Origin: an uncultured Ruminococcus sp.
Lineage (GTDB): Bacteria; Bacillota; Clostridia; Oscillospirales; Ruminococcaceae
NCBI GenBank assembly: GCA_947624255.1
Contig: CANQJO010000002.1
Span: forward strand, 1-64,000
Length of the DNA stretch: 64,000 nucleotides
Reading direction: 5' to 3'
This document shows, piece by piece, positions 22,542 through 32,483 of the stretch. A program made the translations under genes and the position numbers. Each line of letters opens with the position of its first letter. The first letter of the stretch is position 1. The notes below the pieces were generated by a model, which was not told the origin of the DNA, made no database searches, and worked only from the letters and a program-made list of their open reading frames with translations.

Positions 22542-22600
22542 GCGGCTTTGCCGCACCACGCAGCAATGCTGCGTGGTACTGAAAAACGGAGTTTTTCAGT
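22542..22600. repeat. Three contiguous perfect hairpins, each with a 3-nt loop
   Basis: GCGGC-TTT-GCCGC, ACCACGCAGC-AAT-GCTGCGTGGT, ACTGAAAAAC-GGA-GTTTTTCAGT, back to back. Confidence 0.85.
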
Positions 22601-22643
22601 AAGAGCCTGATACGATGCAAAAAGAAAACGCAGGAGGGAAATT

Positions 22644-24800
22644 ATGGATCATCTTGAAAACCGTGAGCTTTCATGGCTGAAATTCAATAAACGTGTTCTG
22701 GAGGAAGCATCTGCGCCGGAGAATCCTCTTCTGGAAAGACTTTCTTTCTCGGCAATATATCAAAGCAATCTTGACGAATTTTTCATGGTGAGAGTCGGCT
22801 CGCTGACCGATCTGGAAAAAACTGACAAAAAAAAGAAGGACAGCCGCACGGAAATGACGGCATCGCAGCAGCTTGATGCGATATTCACCGCAGTGAGAAG
22901 ACTCCGGCCGGCGGTAGAAAAGGCTTACCGCCACACTATGAAGGAGCTTGCCGCATACGGCTTTGAGCACGTAAACTTCGATACCGCCACAAAGGAGGAG
23001 ATCGCATTTCTGGAGCTTTATTTCAGGCGTGAGATCAAGCCGTTTATTTCCGGTCTTGTGATAAATGATGCACTGCCGTTTCCGTTCCTCAAAAATAAGG
23101 AGCTTTATGCCGCAGTGCAGCTTGGCTCAAAGAAAGGGACTTCTATTGGAGTGATACCTGTTCATCACGAGCATAGTCAGCGGCTGATATCTCTCGGAAA
23201 CGACGGAAAACGCTTTATCCTTGAGGAGGATGTCGTGCTTCACTATGCGCACCTGATGTTCAAGGGATATAAGGTCATTGACAGGGCGCTTATCCGTGTG
23301 ACGAGAAATGCCGATATAATGGTCTCAGGCAGAGATTCTGATTTCCGTGAGCGCATGGAGGAGCTTGTCGCAAAGAGGAAAAAGCTTGCTCCCGTAAGGC
23401 TTGAAGTCTCGGATGATTTTTCACGTGAGGCACTTGATTACATCTGCAAAAAGCTGAAAATAAAGAATGTCCGGGTATTCACTTCGCACATACCGCTTGA
23501 TATGTCCTATGTATATCAGCTTCAGGATATGTCGGAAGATCCTGTTCTGCACTATGAACAGCGCTCCCCGAGGAAACCTGCGGAGCTTTCGGAGACAAAA
23601 TCCGTATTTTCACAGGTACGGTCAAAAGATCTGCTTTTGTGCTATCCGTTTGAATCAATGAATCTGTCGTTCATAAGACTGCTGCAAGAGTCTGCGAACG
23701 ATCCGAAAGTTGTTTCGATAAAGATAACGCTTTACCGCCTTGCAAAAAGCAGTAAAGTGATAGACGCCCTCTGCACCGCAGCAGAGCAGGGAAAAGAAGT
23801 CCTTGTTATGATAGAGCTGAGAGCGAGATTTGATGAATCAAACAATATCGAATGGTCAAAACATTTGCAGAAAGCAGGAGTGAAAGTCATCTACGGACCT
23901 AAGGACTATAAGGCTCACTCAAAGCTGCTGCTCATCACAAGAAAGGCTCAGGGCGGCGGATATGAGTACGTCACTCAGATAGGTACGGGAAACTATAACG
24001 AGAAAACCTCTGCCATATATACGGATATGATGCTCCTGACTGCCGACAGAGCAATAGCTGCCGATGCAGAAAGAGTATTCGGTGCTCTTCTTACGGGAGG
24101 TCTCGTTGAGCAGACGGAGAAGCTCCTTGTTGCGCCGCTGTGTCTCAGAGCGCCTGTGCTCTCAATGATGGACGAACAGATAAATATTGCCAAAAACGGC
24201 GGAGACGGCTACATTGCCGCAAAGGTGAACGCCCTCTGTGACATGGTGATCATCAATAAGCTGATAGAGGCATCTCAGGCAGGAGTTAAGGTCGAACTGG
24301 TTGTCAGGGGCATATGCTGCCTTATCCCCGGAGTGGAGGGCTTCACCGAAAATATCACTGTGAGAAGCATCGTGGGACGATTTCTTGAACACAGCAGGAT
24401 ATTCATTTTCGGCAAGGATGCTCGTTCTCAGAAGATATACATAGGCTCAGCAGACTATATGTCCCGTAATACGATACGCCGTGTCGAGGTGGCTGCTCCT
24501 GTTGAGGATATGAAGCTGAAAAAGCGCATAAGAGAGATGTTCAATGTAATGATGAGTGATAACGTCAAGGCAAGAATAATGCTGAATGACGGCACATACG
24601 TCCATGCAGAGACTGCCGATGGCGAGGAGCGTATCAATTCGCAGGAGTATTTCTATCAGCAGGCATACAAGCGCTTAGAGGATAAGCAGAAGCGTCAGGA
24701 GCAGCTCAGAAAGAACAGAGACTCTGCCGCAAAAAGCAGCTCCGCCGGCAAAAAGGCAGGGAGAACTTCTTCAAGGGGCAGAAAGAAAAAGGCTGAGTGA
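22644..24800 (+). CDS. ppk1: Polyphosphate kinase 1
   Basis: NRELSWLKFNKRVLEEA; KAHSKLLLI; GTGNYNEKTSAIYTD; IYIGSADYMSRN. Confidence 0.95.
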   Translation: MDHLENRELSWLKFNKRVLEEASAPENPLLERLSFSAIYQSNLDEFFMVRVGSLTDLEKTDKKKKDSRTEMTASQQLDAIFTAVRRLRPAVEKAYRHTMKELAAYGFEHVNFDTATKEEIAFLELYFRREIKPFISGLVINDALPFPFLKNKELYAAVQLGSKKGTSIGVIPVHHEHSQRLISLGNDGKRFILEEDVVLHYAHLMFKGYKVIDRALIRVTRNADIMVSGRDSDFRERMEELVAKRKKLAPVRLEVSDDFSREALDYICKKLKIKNVRVFTSHIPLDMSYVYQLQDMSEDPVLHYEQRSPRKPAELSETKSVFSQVRSKDLLLCYPFESMNLSFIRLLQESANDPKVVSIKITLYRLAKSSKVIDALCTAAEQGKEVLVMIELRARFDESNNIEWSKHLQKAGVKVIYGPKDYKAHSKLLLITRKAQGGGYEYVTQIGTGNYNEKTSAIYTDMMLLTADRAIAADAERVFGALLTGGLVEQTEKLLVAPLCLRAPVLSMMDEQINIAKNGGDGYIAAKVNALCDMVIINKLIEASQAGVKVELVVRGICCLIPGVEGFTENITVRSIVGRFLEHSRIFIFGKDARSQKIYIGSADYMSRNTIRRVEVAAPVEDMKLKKRIREMFNVMMSDNVKARIMLNDGTYVHAETADGEERINSQEYFYQQAYKRLEDKQKRQEQLRKNRDSAAKSSSAGKKAGRTSSRGRKKKAE

Positions 24801-24918
24801 TCTCAGATATCACAGAAATTCTCTCAATTTTCATCATTTACCGCTTTATTTTTCCGTTGATCTGTAGTATAATATAAGTATACTCACCGGCGATGCCGGT
24901 ATTACTGCGAGGTGTATT

Positions 24919-27840
24919 ATGTCAAAAAAATATTCGCTTGGGATAGACGTTGGTTCAACGACCGTCAAAACAGTCATTATTGACGGTGAAAACAATATCA
25001 TTTATTCCGAATATCAGCGTCACTTCTCAAAGGTGAAAGAAACCGTGACAGCACAGCTTGAACTTATAAGCGAGTCTTTCCCCGGCGATGAGTTTTCCGT
25101 GTGCATAACCGGTTCTGCCGGACTCGGACTTGCCAACTCCGCTGAGATACCCTTTGTTCAAGAGGTCCATGCAGCATTCCTTGCAGTGAAAGAGAAGCAG
25201 CCCGATGCTGATGCAGTCATCGAACTGGGAGGCGAGGACGCTAAAATGATATTCCTCACCGGAGGCGTTGAACAGCGTATGAACGGTTCATGCGCAGGAG
25301 GTACGGGTGCTTTCATAGACCAGATGGCAACTCTTCTCGGAATGACCTCAGACAAGCTTGATGAGCTTTCGCTTCATGCAGAGAAAGTATATCCCATAGC
25401 ATCACGCTGCGGAGTTTTCGCAAAATCGGACATCCAGCCGCTGCTCAATCAGGGCGCACGCCGTGAGGATATCGCCGCAAGCATTTTTCAGGCTGTAGTC
25501 GATCAGACGGTTTCCGGTCTTGCACAGGGACGGAGCATCGAGGGAAAAGTGCTTTTTCTCGGCGGACCGCTCTTTTTCCTTAAAGGTCTGCGCAATGCCT
25601 TTGTAAAGACACTCGGTCTTGATGAGGAGCACGCCGTATTCCCGGAGGAAGCTCCGGTGTTCGTGGCATACGGCTGTGCATTGTATGCTGCCTCCTCGGG
25701 AGATACATTCACTATCAGCAGGATCTGCGAAAAAATAAGAAATGCCCATGCCTCTGACAGCATCGTCACCGGAGAGCCGCTGTTTGCATCTCATGCCGAA
25801 TATGATGAATTCATAGAGCGTCATAAAAAATTCGACCTTGGCTATGCCGATATACATACATACAAGGGTGATGCCTATCTTGGAATAGATGCAGGCTCTA
25901 CGACCACAAAGCTTGTTCTTATCACCGATGACGGACGTATACTTTATCATCACTACTCATCTAATATGGGTCAGCCTCTTGACAGGATCGCAGAACAGCT
26001 CAGGAGGATATATTCCGAAATGAACCCCGATATAACTATCAGGGGCTCGGCTGTCACCGGCTACGGCGAGGATCTCATCAGGTCGGGACTCTCTGTAGAT
26101 CACGGCATCGTTGAGACAGTTGCGCACTTCAAAGCGGCATCGTATTTTTGTCCGGAGGTAGATTTCATCATTGACATAGGCGGTCAGGATATAAAATGCT
26201 TCCGTATAAAGAATCACACCATCGACAGCATCATGCTTAACGAGGCTTGCTCCTCCGGCTGCGGCTCATTCATACAGACATTTGCAATGGCTATGGGTTA
26301 TGATATCGCAGAATTCTCCCAACTCGGACTTTTTGCAAAGCACCCTGTTGATCTCGGCTCACGCTGTACGGTATTCATGAACAGCTCTGTAAAGCAGGCT
26401 CAGAAAGACGGCGCAACAGTTGAGGATATTTCCGCAGGACTTTCCTCTTCGATAATCAAAAATGCGATATATAAGGTAATACGTGCAAAATCTCCCGATG
26501 AGCTGGGAAAAAATATCGTTGTTCAGGGCGGTACGTTCCTCAACGATGCAGTGCTGCGCTCGTTTGAAAAGGAGCTCGGCAGAAATGTTATCCGTCCTGC
26601 GATATCGGGTCTTATGGGAGCGTTCGGCTGCGCCCTTTATGCAAAAGAGCACTGTACGGAGTCGTCGCTTATCTCTGCTGAGGAGCTGGAAGACTTCTCC
26701 TATGTGTCAAGGTCGGCACAGTGTCACGGCTGTACGGCAAACTGTCAGCTCAATATAATCAGTTTCGGCGGCGGAAAACGCTTTATTTCGGGAAACCGCT
26801 GCGAAAAGGGCAGCGGCACTGCAAAGAAAAACAACGTTCCCGATCTCTATGAATATAAATACAACAGCATCATCAACATGAACAACGGTCAGCCGAAAAA
26901 TCCGATAGCGACAGTCGGACTTCCTCTTGCACTGAGTTTTTATGAGCAGATGCCTTTCTGGCAGACACTTTTCACGCAGATCGGGTTCAGGACGATACTC
27001 TCAGATGAAAGCTCACGCGGAATGTACTACCTCGGTCAGCATACGATCCCCTCCGATACGGTATGCTATCCGGCGAAACTCACTCACGGACATATCGAAA
27101 ACCTCCTTGACAAGGGTGCGGATCTTATTTTCTATCCCTGCATGAGCTACAACATTGATGAGGGCGGCAGCGACAATCACTTCAATTGTCCCGTAGTGGC
27201 ATACTATCCGGAGCTTCTGCTTGCAAATAATACACGGCTCAGCGAGAAAAATTTCATTCACCCGTATATGGATCTGAACAACAGAAAAAACGTTATCCGG
27301 GTGCTTGCGAATTCTCTGAAACGCTTCAACATTAAGGGAAGAATTCCGGCTGCCGTTGATACGGCTTACGCAGCTCTGGAGAAATATCACCGAGATGTCA
27401 CCGATAAGGCGGCAGCGATAGTCGCTCAGGCGAGGGCAGAGCATCGCAATATAATCGTTCTTGCCGGAAGACCGTATCACATCGACAAGGAGATAAATCA
27501 CGGCATACACAAGCTCATAACGAGCCTTGGAATGGCTGTCATCACCGAAGACAGCGTTGCTCATCTTGCACAGACACCCAAACTCGGAGTGCTTAATCAA
27601 TGGACGTATCATTCAAGGCTTTACCGTGCGGCAGAGTATGTCACGACTCAGCCTGATATGCAGCTTATACAGCTTGTTTCATTCGGCTGTGGGATAGATG
27701 CCGTTACGGGCGATGAGGTAAGAGCGATACTTGAAAGCTGCGGAAAGCTCTATACACAGCTCAAGATAGATGAGATAAACAATCTCGGAGCTGCAAGGAT
27801 ACGTCTGCGCAGTCTTGTGGCTGCAATGCAGCAGGCATGA
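24919..27840 (+). CDS. Acyl-CoA dehydratase activase with two ASKHA domains and a DUF2229-like C-terminus
   Basis: SLGIDVGSTTVKTVIIDG and YLGIDAGSTTTKLVLI; NGSCAGGTGAFIDQMA and NEACSSGCGSFIQTFA; C-terminal VGLPLALSFYEQMPFWQTLF. Confidence 0.88.
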   Translation: MSKKYSLGIDVGSTTVKTVIIDGENNIIYSEYQRHFSKVKETVTAQLELISESFPGDEFSVCITGSAGLGLANSAEIPFVQEVHAAFLAVKEKQPDADAVIELGGEDAKMIFLTGGVEQRMNGSCAGGTGAFIDQMATLLGMTSDKLDELSLHAEKVYPIASRCGVFAKSDIQPLLNQGARREDIAASIFQAVVDQTVSGLAQGRSIEGKVLFLGGPLFFLKGLRNAFVKTLGLDEEHAVFPEEAPVFVAYGCALYAASSGDTFTISRICEKIRNAHASDSIVTGEPLFASHAEYDEFIERHKKFDLGYADIHTYKGDAYLGIDAGSTTTKLVLITDDGRILYHHYSSNMGQPLDRIAEQLRRIYSEMNPDITIRGSAVTGYGEDLIRSGLSVDHGIVETVAHFKAASYFCPEVDFIIDIGGQDIKCFRIKNHTIDSIMLNEACSSGCGSFIQTFAMAMGYDIAEFSQLGLFAKHPVDLGSRCTVFMNSSVKQAQKDGATVEDISAGLSSSIIKNAIYKVIRAKSPDELGKNIVVQGGTFLNDAVLRSFEKELGRNVIRPAISGLMGAFGCALYAKEHCTESSLISAEELEDFSYVSRSAQCHGCTANCQLNIISFGGGKRFISGNRCEKGSGTAKKNNVPDLYEYKYNSIINMNNGQPKNPIATVGLPLALSFYEQMPFWQTLFTQIGFRTILSDESSRGMYYLGQHTIPSDTVCYPAKLTHGHIENLLDKGADLIFYPCMSYNIDEGGSDNHFNCPVVAYYPELLLANNTRLSEKNFIHPYMDLNNRKNVIRVLANSLKRFNIKGRIPAAVDTAYAALEKYHRDVTDKAAAIVAQARAEHRNIIVLAGRPYHIDKEINHGIHKLITSLGMAVITEDSVAHLAQTPKLGVLNQWTYHSRLYRAAEYVTTQPDMQLIQLVSFGCGIDAVTGDEVRAILESCGKLYTQLKIDEINNLGAARIRLRSLVAAMQQA

Positions 27841-27868
27841 TGCCGATCAACTTATAAAGGAGTCATTT

Positions 27869-29122
27869 ATGTCTGACTATGTTAAATTCACTGACGAAAT
27901 GAAAAAGACTCATACCATACTTGTGCCGGATATGCTGCCCATACACTTCAAAATGTTCATCAGCATATTTGCGTGTGACGGATACAGAATGAAACTGCTC
28001 CGGAACGACTCACGTGCCGTGGTCGATGAGGGACTGAAAAATGTGCATAACGATGCCTGTTATCCGGCACTGCTTGTCATAGGTCAATTCATGGATGCTC
28101 TCAACAGCGGAAAATACGATCCGGATAAAACGGCACTCCTGATAACTCAGACCGGCGGAGGCTGCCGTGCCTCAAATTATATTTTCCTTTTGAGAAAGGC
28201 TGTGGAGAAAAATTATCCGCAAGTGCCTGTGCTTTCTTTGAATTTCAGCGGTCTTGAAAAGGGAAACTCCATAAAAATGGGACTTCCTACACTTCTGAAA
28301 CTCGTTCATGCCGTGCTTTACGGAGATCTGCTCATGACCTGCTACAACAGGTGCAGAGCATATGAGATCAACAAGGGCGAATCGAAGAAAATGCTCGATA
28401 AATGGGTAAACCGCCTGTGTAATCTTTTCCGCAGTGATAATAAAAAATACATGAAGGCAAAGGTAGTTTATAATGATATACTGAACGATTTTTCTTCTGT
28501 GCCCGTTACGGACGAGGAAAAAATACGTGTAGGCATAGTGGGGGAGATCTATGTGAAATATTCTCCCCTTGCAAACAATCATTTAGAGGATTTTCTGATC
28601 TCTGAGGGCTGTGAGCCGGTAGTGCCGTCACTCATGGAGTTTGTGATGTACTGTGCGGTCACGTCATTCAACAATGCGAAACTGTATAATAATGTCACAA
28701 TGTCATCGAGGATATACCGCATAGCGTACCGGCTTCTGTACACAAAGCAGAAACAGCTCATCAAGGTGATGAAAGATCATGGAGTATTCGAGCCGCCCCA
28801 TGATTTTGAGTATCTGCGCTCTCTTGCGGATAAATACATAAATCAGGGTGTCGTTATGGGCGAGGGTTGGCTTATTCCGGCAGAAATGGCTGCTCTTGCG
28901 AAATCGGGAGTTGAGAACATAATATCGGCGCAGCCCTTTGGCTGTCTGCCAAATCATATTGTCGCAAAGGGAATGTCACGTGCCATAAAGAATGACAATC
29001 CCGATGTGAATATTGTAGCCATAGATTACGATCCCGGAGCAACGAGAGTCAATCAGGAGAACAGGATCAAGCTGATGTTAGCGAATGCAAAGACACCGGG
29101 CAGCAATAAGCGCTCAGGCTGA
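27869..29122 (+). CDS. Acyl-CoA dehydratase activase-related (2-hydroxyacyl-CoA dehydratase-like) protein
   Basis: FTDEMKKTHTILVPDMLPIHFKMF; ITQTGGGCRASNYIFLLRKA; start chosen at MSDYVKF. Confidence 0.8.
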   Translation: MSDYVKFTDEMKKTHTILVPDMLPIHFKMFISIFACDGYRMKLLRNDSRAVVDEGLKNVHNDACYPALLVIGQFMDALNSGKYDPDKTALLITQTGGGCRASNYIFLLRKAVEKNYPQVPVLSLNFSGLEKGNSIKMGLPTLLKLVHAVLYGDLLMTCYNRCRAYEINKGESKKMLDKWVNRLCNLFRSDNKKYMKAKVVYNDILNDFSSVPVTDEEKIRVGIVGEIYVKYSPLANNHLEDFLISEGCEPVVPSLMEFVMYCAVTSFNNAKLYNNVTMSSRIYRIAYRLLYTKQKQLIKVMKDHGVFEPPHDFEYLRSLADKYINQGVVMGEGWLIPAEMAALAKSGVENIISAQPFGCLPNHIVAKGMSRAIKNDNPDVNIVAIDYDPGATRVNQENRIKLMLANAKTPGSNKRSG

Positions 29123-29157
29123 GCTGCCTCAAGGACGATCGACAGAAAGGATAAATT

Positions 29158-32100
29158 ATGGCTAAGAAACCGATACGACTTCATTTTATTATATTCCGAT
29201 ACATTCTTGTTTGTTGTATGCTGATAATGCTGCTTCATGGCAGTATTGCAGAAATGGCAGTAAATGCTTCCGATGAAAATAACGAAAAATATAAAGTAGG
29301 TTTTTTTGCTTTTTCGGGTTATCATGATATAGATGAAGATGGAACAAGGAGCGGCTACGGCTATGAATTCTTCCGGAAGATCAGCGTTTTGGACGACTGG
29401 ACGTTTGAATATGCCGAATATGACGTATCCTACGCCGAAAGCCTTGAAATGCTTGCAAACGGCGATCTGGATATTGTAACATCAGTCTCTAAGACACCGG
29501 AACGTGAGAAAATGTTTCTGTTTTCCGAAGAGCCTATCGGTACGAATTCGACTATCTTCACGGTCAAGGAAGGGAATAAGGCTGTCACTGCGGGAGATTA
29601 CTCGACATATAACGGCTTGAAGATCGGAATGCTGAATGGTAATTCCAAAAACAACGATTTTGAAGATTTCGCAGAGGAGCATGATTTCAGCTTTACTCCC
29701 GTTTATTATGCAGCAGAAGATGACCTGACACAGGCTTTGCAGACGGGTGAGGTGGACGGTATCGTTTCGGGAAGTCTGCGCAGGATAAATAATGAGTGGC
29801 TGATAGAATCAATGAACGAGGCGGATTTTTATGTTGCTGTAAACAAGGACAATAAGCAGCTTATGGAGCGGATAAATGCTGCCATTCGGGAGCTTGATGA
29901 AAACGAATCCGACTGGAGGAACGTTCTTCAGCGAAAATACTATTCCAAAGGTTCGGTCGATATAGTTATGCTTTCGGCAGATGAGCGTGCATATCTTGAA
30001 GAACTTCATTCCTCGGGAAGAACGCTCAGAGTGCTGATGAATCCCGACTGTGATCCGTACTCATATTTTGAAAACGGTGAGGCAAAGGGCATTGTGCCCG
30101 AGGTGTTCCGTCATATTGCGGATAAAGAGGGTGTTCCCTACGAGTTTATCGAAACTTCAACACGTGACGAATATTATGAAATGTGTGAAAAGGGCGAGGC
30201 AGATATCGTATTGGATCACACCTCCTCCAATTCGTTGGCAGAGGATCAGGGCTACAAGCTCACCAATGAGTATATGCAGGGGAATATCGCATTGCTGACG
30301 AAAAAAAGCAGCGGCGATATCAAAAAAGTCGCAGCCGTTGAGCGTTCTGATTTTCTGACCGCAAGCATCAGGGAAATTTACCCGGCAGAGAACATCATAT
30401 TCTATAACAGCATGGAAGACTGCATAGATGCCATTGATAAGGGAGAAGCTGATGCACTGCTGATCCCTGCTTACCGGGCAGAGAAAATGATCCGGAATGA
30501 CGTGAAAAACAGGTACTCGTATTCTCTTGTCGGCGATATGACGATACCCTTTGCAATTGCTGTCAAAGACAGCGAGAAGCACGAGCTGATCTCTATCTTC
30601 AATAAAGAACTGAACGCAATGAGCAAGACTGATTTTACCAATATTATCCTAAAGGAATCAGGACTGCAAAACACTGCCGGCAATAAAAGTCTCATTGCGA
30701 TGCTGTATGCAAATCCTGTCTATTTTATAGCTTTGGTGCTGTTTGTTTCGCTTTTCGCCATTATCTGTATAATTTTGCTGATAACCGGACATTCGCAGAA
30801 AATGTTGAAAAAGAAAGTCATGGAGGTCAGCGAAAAATACGAGGCAAAGGAGAAGGAGCTCTCTGATGCACTGGCAATGGCAGATCAGGCAAACCGTGCA
30901 AAGACAACGTTCCTGAATAATATGTCGCATGATATCCGCACGCCTATGAACGCAATAATCGGATTTACCTCACTTGCAGCCACACATCTCGATAATAAGG
31001 AAAAGGCAGGGGATTACATCGCCAAGATCGCACAATCCTCCAATCATCTGCTCTCGCTGATAAATGATGTGCTTGATATGAGCCGTATTGAATCGGGAAA
31101 TGTGGTAATTGAAGAAAAGCCGGAATGTCTTTCCGAAATATTGCAGGGGCTGCGAAACATCATTCAGGCTGATATTCATGCAAAGCATCTTGAACTCTAC
31201 ATTGATACGATAGATGTTACGAACGAAAACATATTCTGTGATAAACTCCGCTTGAATCAGATCCTGCTGAATCTGCTCTCCAACGCTATCAAATTCACAA
31301 ATCCGGGCGGTACGATCTCTCTTAAGGTCACGCAGAGACCGGCAGACGATGATAAGCACAGAAATTATGAATTCGTGGTCAAGGACACGGGTATCGGTAT
31401 GAGTCCCGAGTTTATCAAGACCATTTTTGAACCGTTTACACGTGAGCGCACCTCCACGGTGAGCGGCATTCAGGGTACGGGACTGGGTATGTCCATCACA
31501 AAAAATATTGTGGATATGATGAACGGAACGATCTCTGTAAGCAGCAAGCCGGGCGTTGGTACGGAATTTGTCATAAACCTGACATTCCTGATACAGGGAA
31601 AGCTCTATGAGCCGACTGCTATCAAGGAATTAGAGGGCGCACGCAGCCTTGTCGTAGATGATGATGTCGTAAGCTGTCAGAGCGTAACAAAAATGCTCCG
31701 GCAGATCGGTATGCGCTCGGAGTGGACGATGTACGGAAAGGAAGCCGTTGTCAGAACGCAGGAGGCATATGATATCGGCGATCCCTACAAGCTGTACATT
31801 ATTGACTGGTCTATGCCCGATATGAACGGTATCGAAACGGTAAGGCAGATCCGCAGAGTGATCGGATATGACGCACCTATTATTCTTTTTTCGGCATATG
31901 ATTGGACGGATATAGAGGACGAAGCAAGAACCGCCGGTGTTACGGGTTTCGTAAGCAAGCCGCTGTTTGCAAACGATCTTCATTATACGCTTGACAGAAT
32001 AATCGGCAACGCTGATGACACTGCTGAGAAAAAGCCTGACGATACGAAATTTCAGGGGCAGACAGTCCTGCTTGCCGAGGACAATGAATTGAATCGTGAG

Positions 32101-32430
32101 ATCGCAGTTGAGATACTCAGCAGCATGGGAGTGAACACAGAGACCGCTGAAAACGGCAAAGAGGCGGTAGTAATGCTTTGTGCAGCTCAGCCGGGGCATT
32201 ATAAGATGATACTCATGGACGTGCAGATGCCGGTCATGGACGGATATCAGGCAACGCAGGAGATACGTGCATTGCAAGACCGCAGATATGCCGGAATTCC
32301 CATAGTGGCAATGACAGCAAACGCCTTTGATGAGGACAGACAGATCGCTATTGACGCAGGAATGAACGATCACCTTGCAAAGCCGTTCAAGACCGAACAG
32401 CTCTATAACATTTTGAAACAATATCTGTGA
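29158..32430 (+). CDS. Hybrid sensor histidine kinase: two periplasmic SBP-like domains, TM, HisKA, HATPase, two REC domains
   Basis: FLNNMSHDIRTPMNAIIGFTSLA; DTGIGMS, GTGLGMSI; YIIDWSMPDMNG and ILMDVQMPVMDGYQAT; two solute-binding-like repeats in the N-terminal 500 aa. Confidence 0.9.
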   Translation: MAKKPIRLHFIIFRYILVCCMLIMLLHGSIAEMAVNASDENNEKYKVGFFAFSGYHDIDEDGTRSGYGYEFFRKISVLDDWTFEYAEYDVSYAESLEMLANGDLDIVTSVSKTPEREKMFLFSEEPIGTNSTIFTVKEGNKAVTAGDYSTYNGLKIGMLNGNSKNNDFEDFAEEHDFSFTPVYYAAEDDLTQALQTGEVDGIVSGSLRRINNEWLIESMNEADFYVAVNKDNKQLMERINAAIRELDENESDWRNVLQRKYYSKGSVDIVMLSADERAYLEELHSSGRTLRVLMNPDCDPYSYFENGEAKGIVPEVFRHIADKEGVPYEFIETSTRDEYYEMCEKGEADIVLDHTSSNSLAEDQGYKLTNEYMQGNIALLTKKSSGDIKKVAAVERSDFLTASIREIYPAENIIFYNSMEDCIDAIDKGEADALLIPAYRAEKMIRNDVKNRYSYSLVGDMTIPFAIAVKDSEKHELISIFNKELNAMSKTDFTNIILKESGLQNTAGNKSLIAMLYANPVYFIALVLFVSLFAIICIILLITGHSQKMLKKKVMEVSEKYEAKEKELSDALAMADQANRAKTTFLNNMSHDIRTPMNAIIGFTSLAATHLDNKEKAGDYIAKIAQSSNHLLSLINDVLDMSRIESGNVVIEEKPECLSEILQGLRNIIQADIHAKHLELYIDTIDVTNENIFCDKLRLNQILLNLLSNAIKFTNPGGTISLKVTQRPADDDKHRNYEFVVKDTGIGMSPEFIKTIFEPFTRERTSTVSGIQGTGLGMSITKNIVDMMNGTISVSSKPGVGTEFVINLTFLIQGKLYEPTAIKELEGARSLVVDDDVVSCQSVTKMLRQIGMRSEWTMYGKEAVVRTQEAYDIGDPYKLYIIDWSMPDMNGIETVRQIRRVIGYDAPIILFSAYDWTDIEDEARTAGVTGFVSKPLFANDLHYTLDRIIGNADDTAEKKPDDTKFQGQTVLLAEDNELNREIAVEILSSMGVNTETAENGKEAVVMLCAAQPGHYKMILMDVQMPVMDGYQATQEIRALQDRRYAGIPIVAMTANAFDEDRQIAIDAGMNDHLAKPFKTEQLYNILKQYL

Positions 32431-32434
32431 TACA

Positions 32435-32476
32435 AACAGCACCGCACAAATTTTCCCTGTGCGGTGCTGTTTTTTT
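32435..32476 (+). terminator. Terminator after hybrid kinase
   Basis: AACAGCACCGCACA...TGTGCGGTGCTGTTTTTTT. Confidence 0.85.
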
Positions 32477-32483
32477 ATTGGTA

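Noticed and set aside
24880-24910. ACCGGCGATGCCGGT hairpin before the CoA activase as a riboswitch
   Set aside because: Single short stem close to the start codon; insufficient evidence.
31630-32442. 270-aa minus ORF opposite the hybrid kinase
   Set aside because: Shadow ORF; the plus-strand protein has full receiver motifs.
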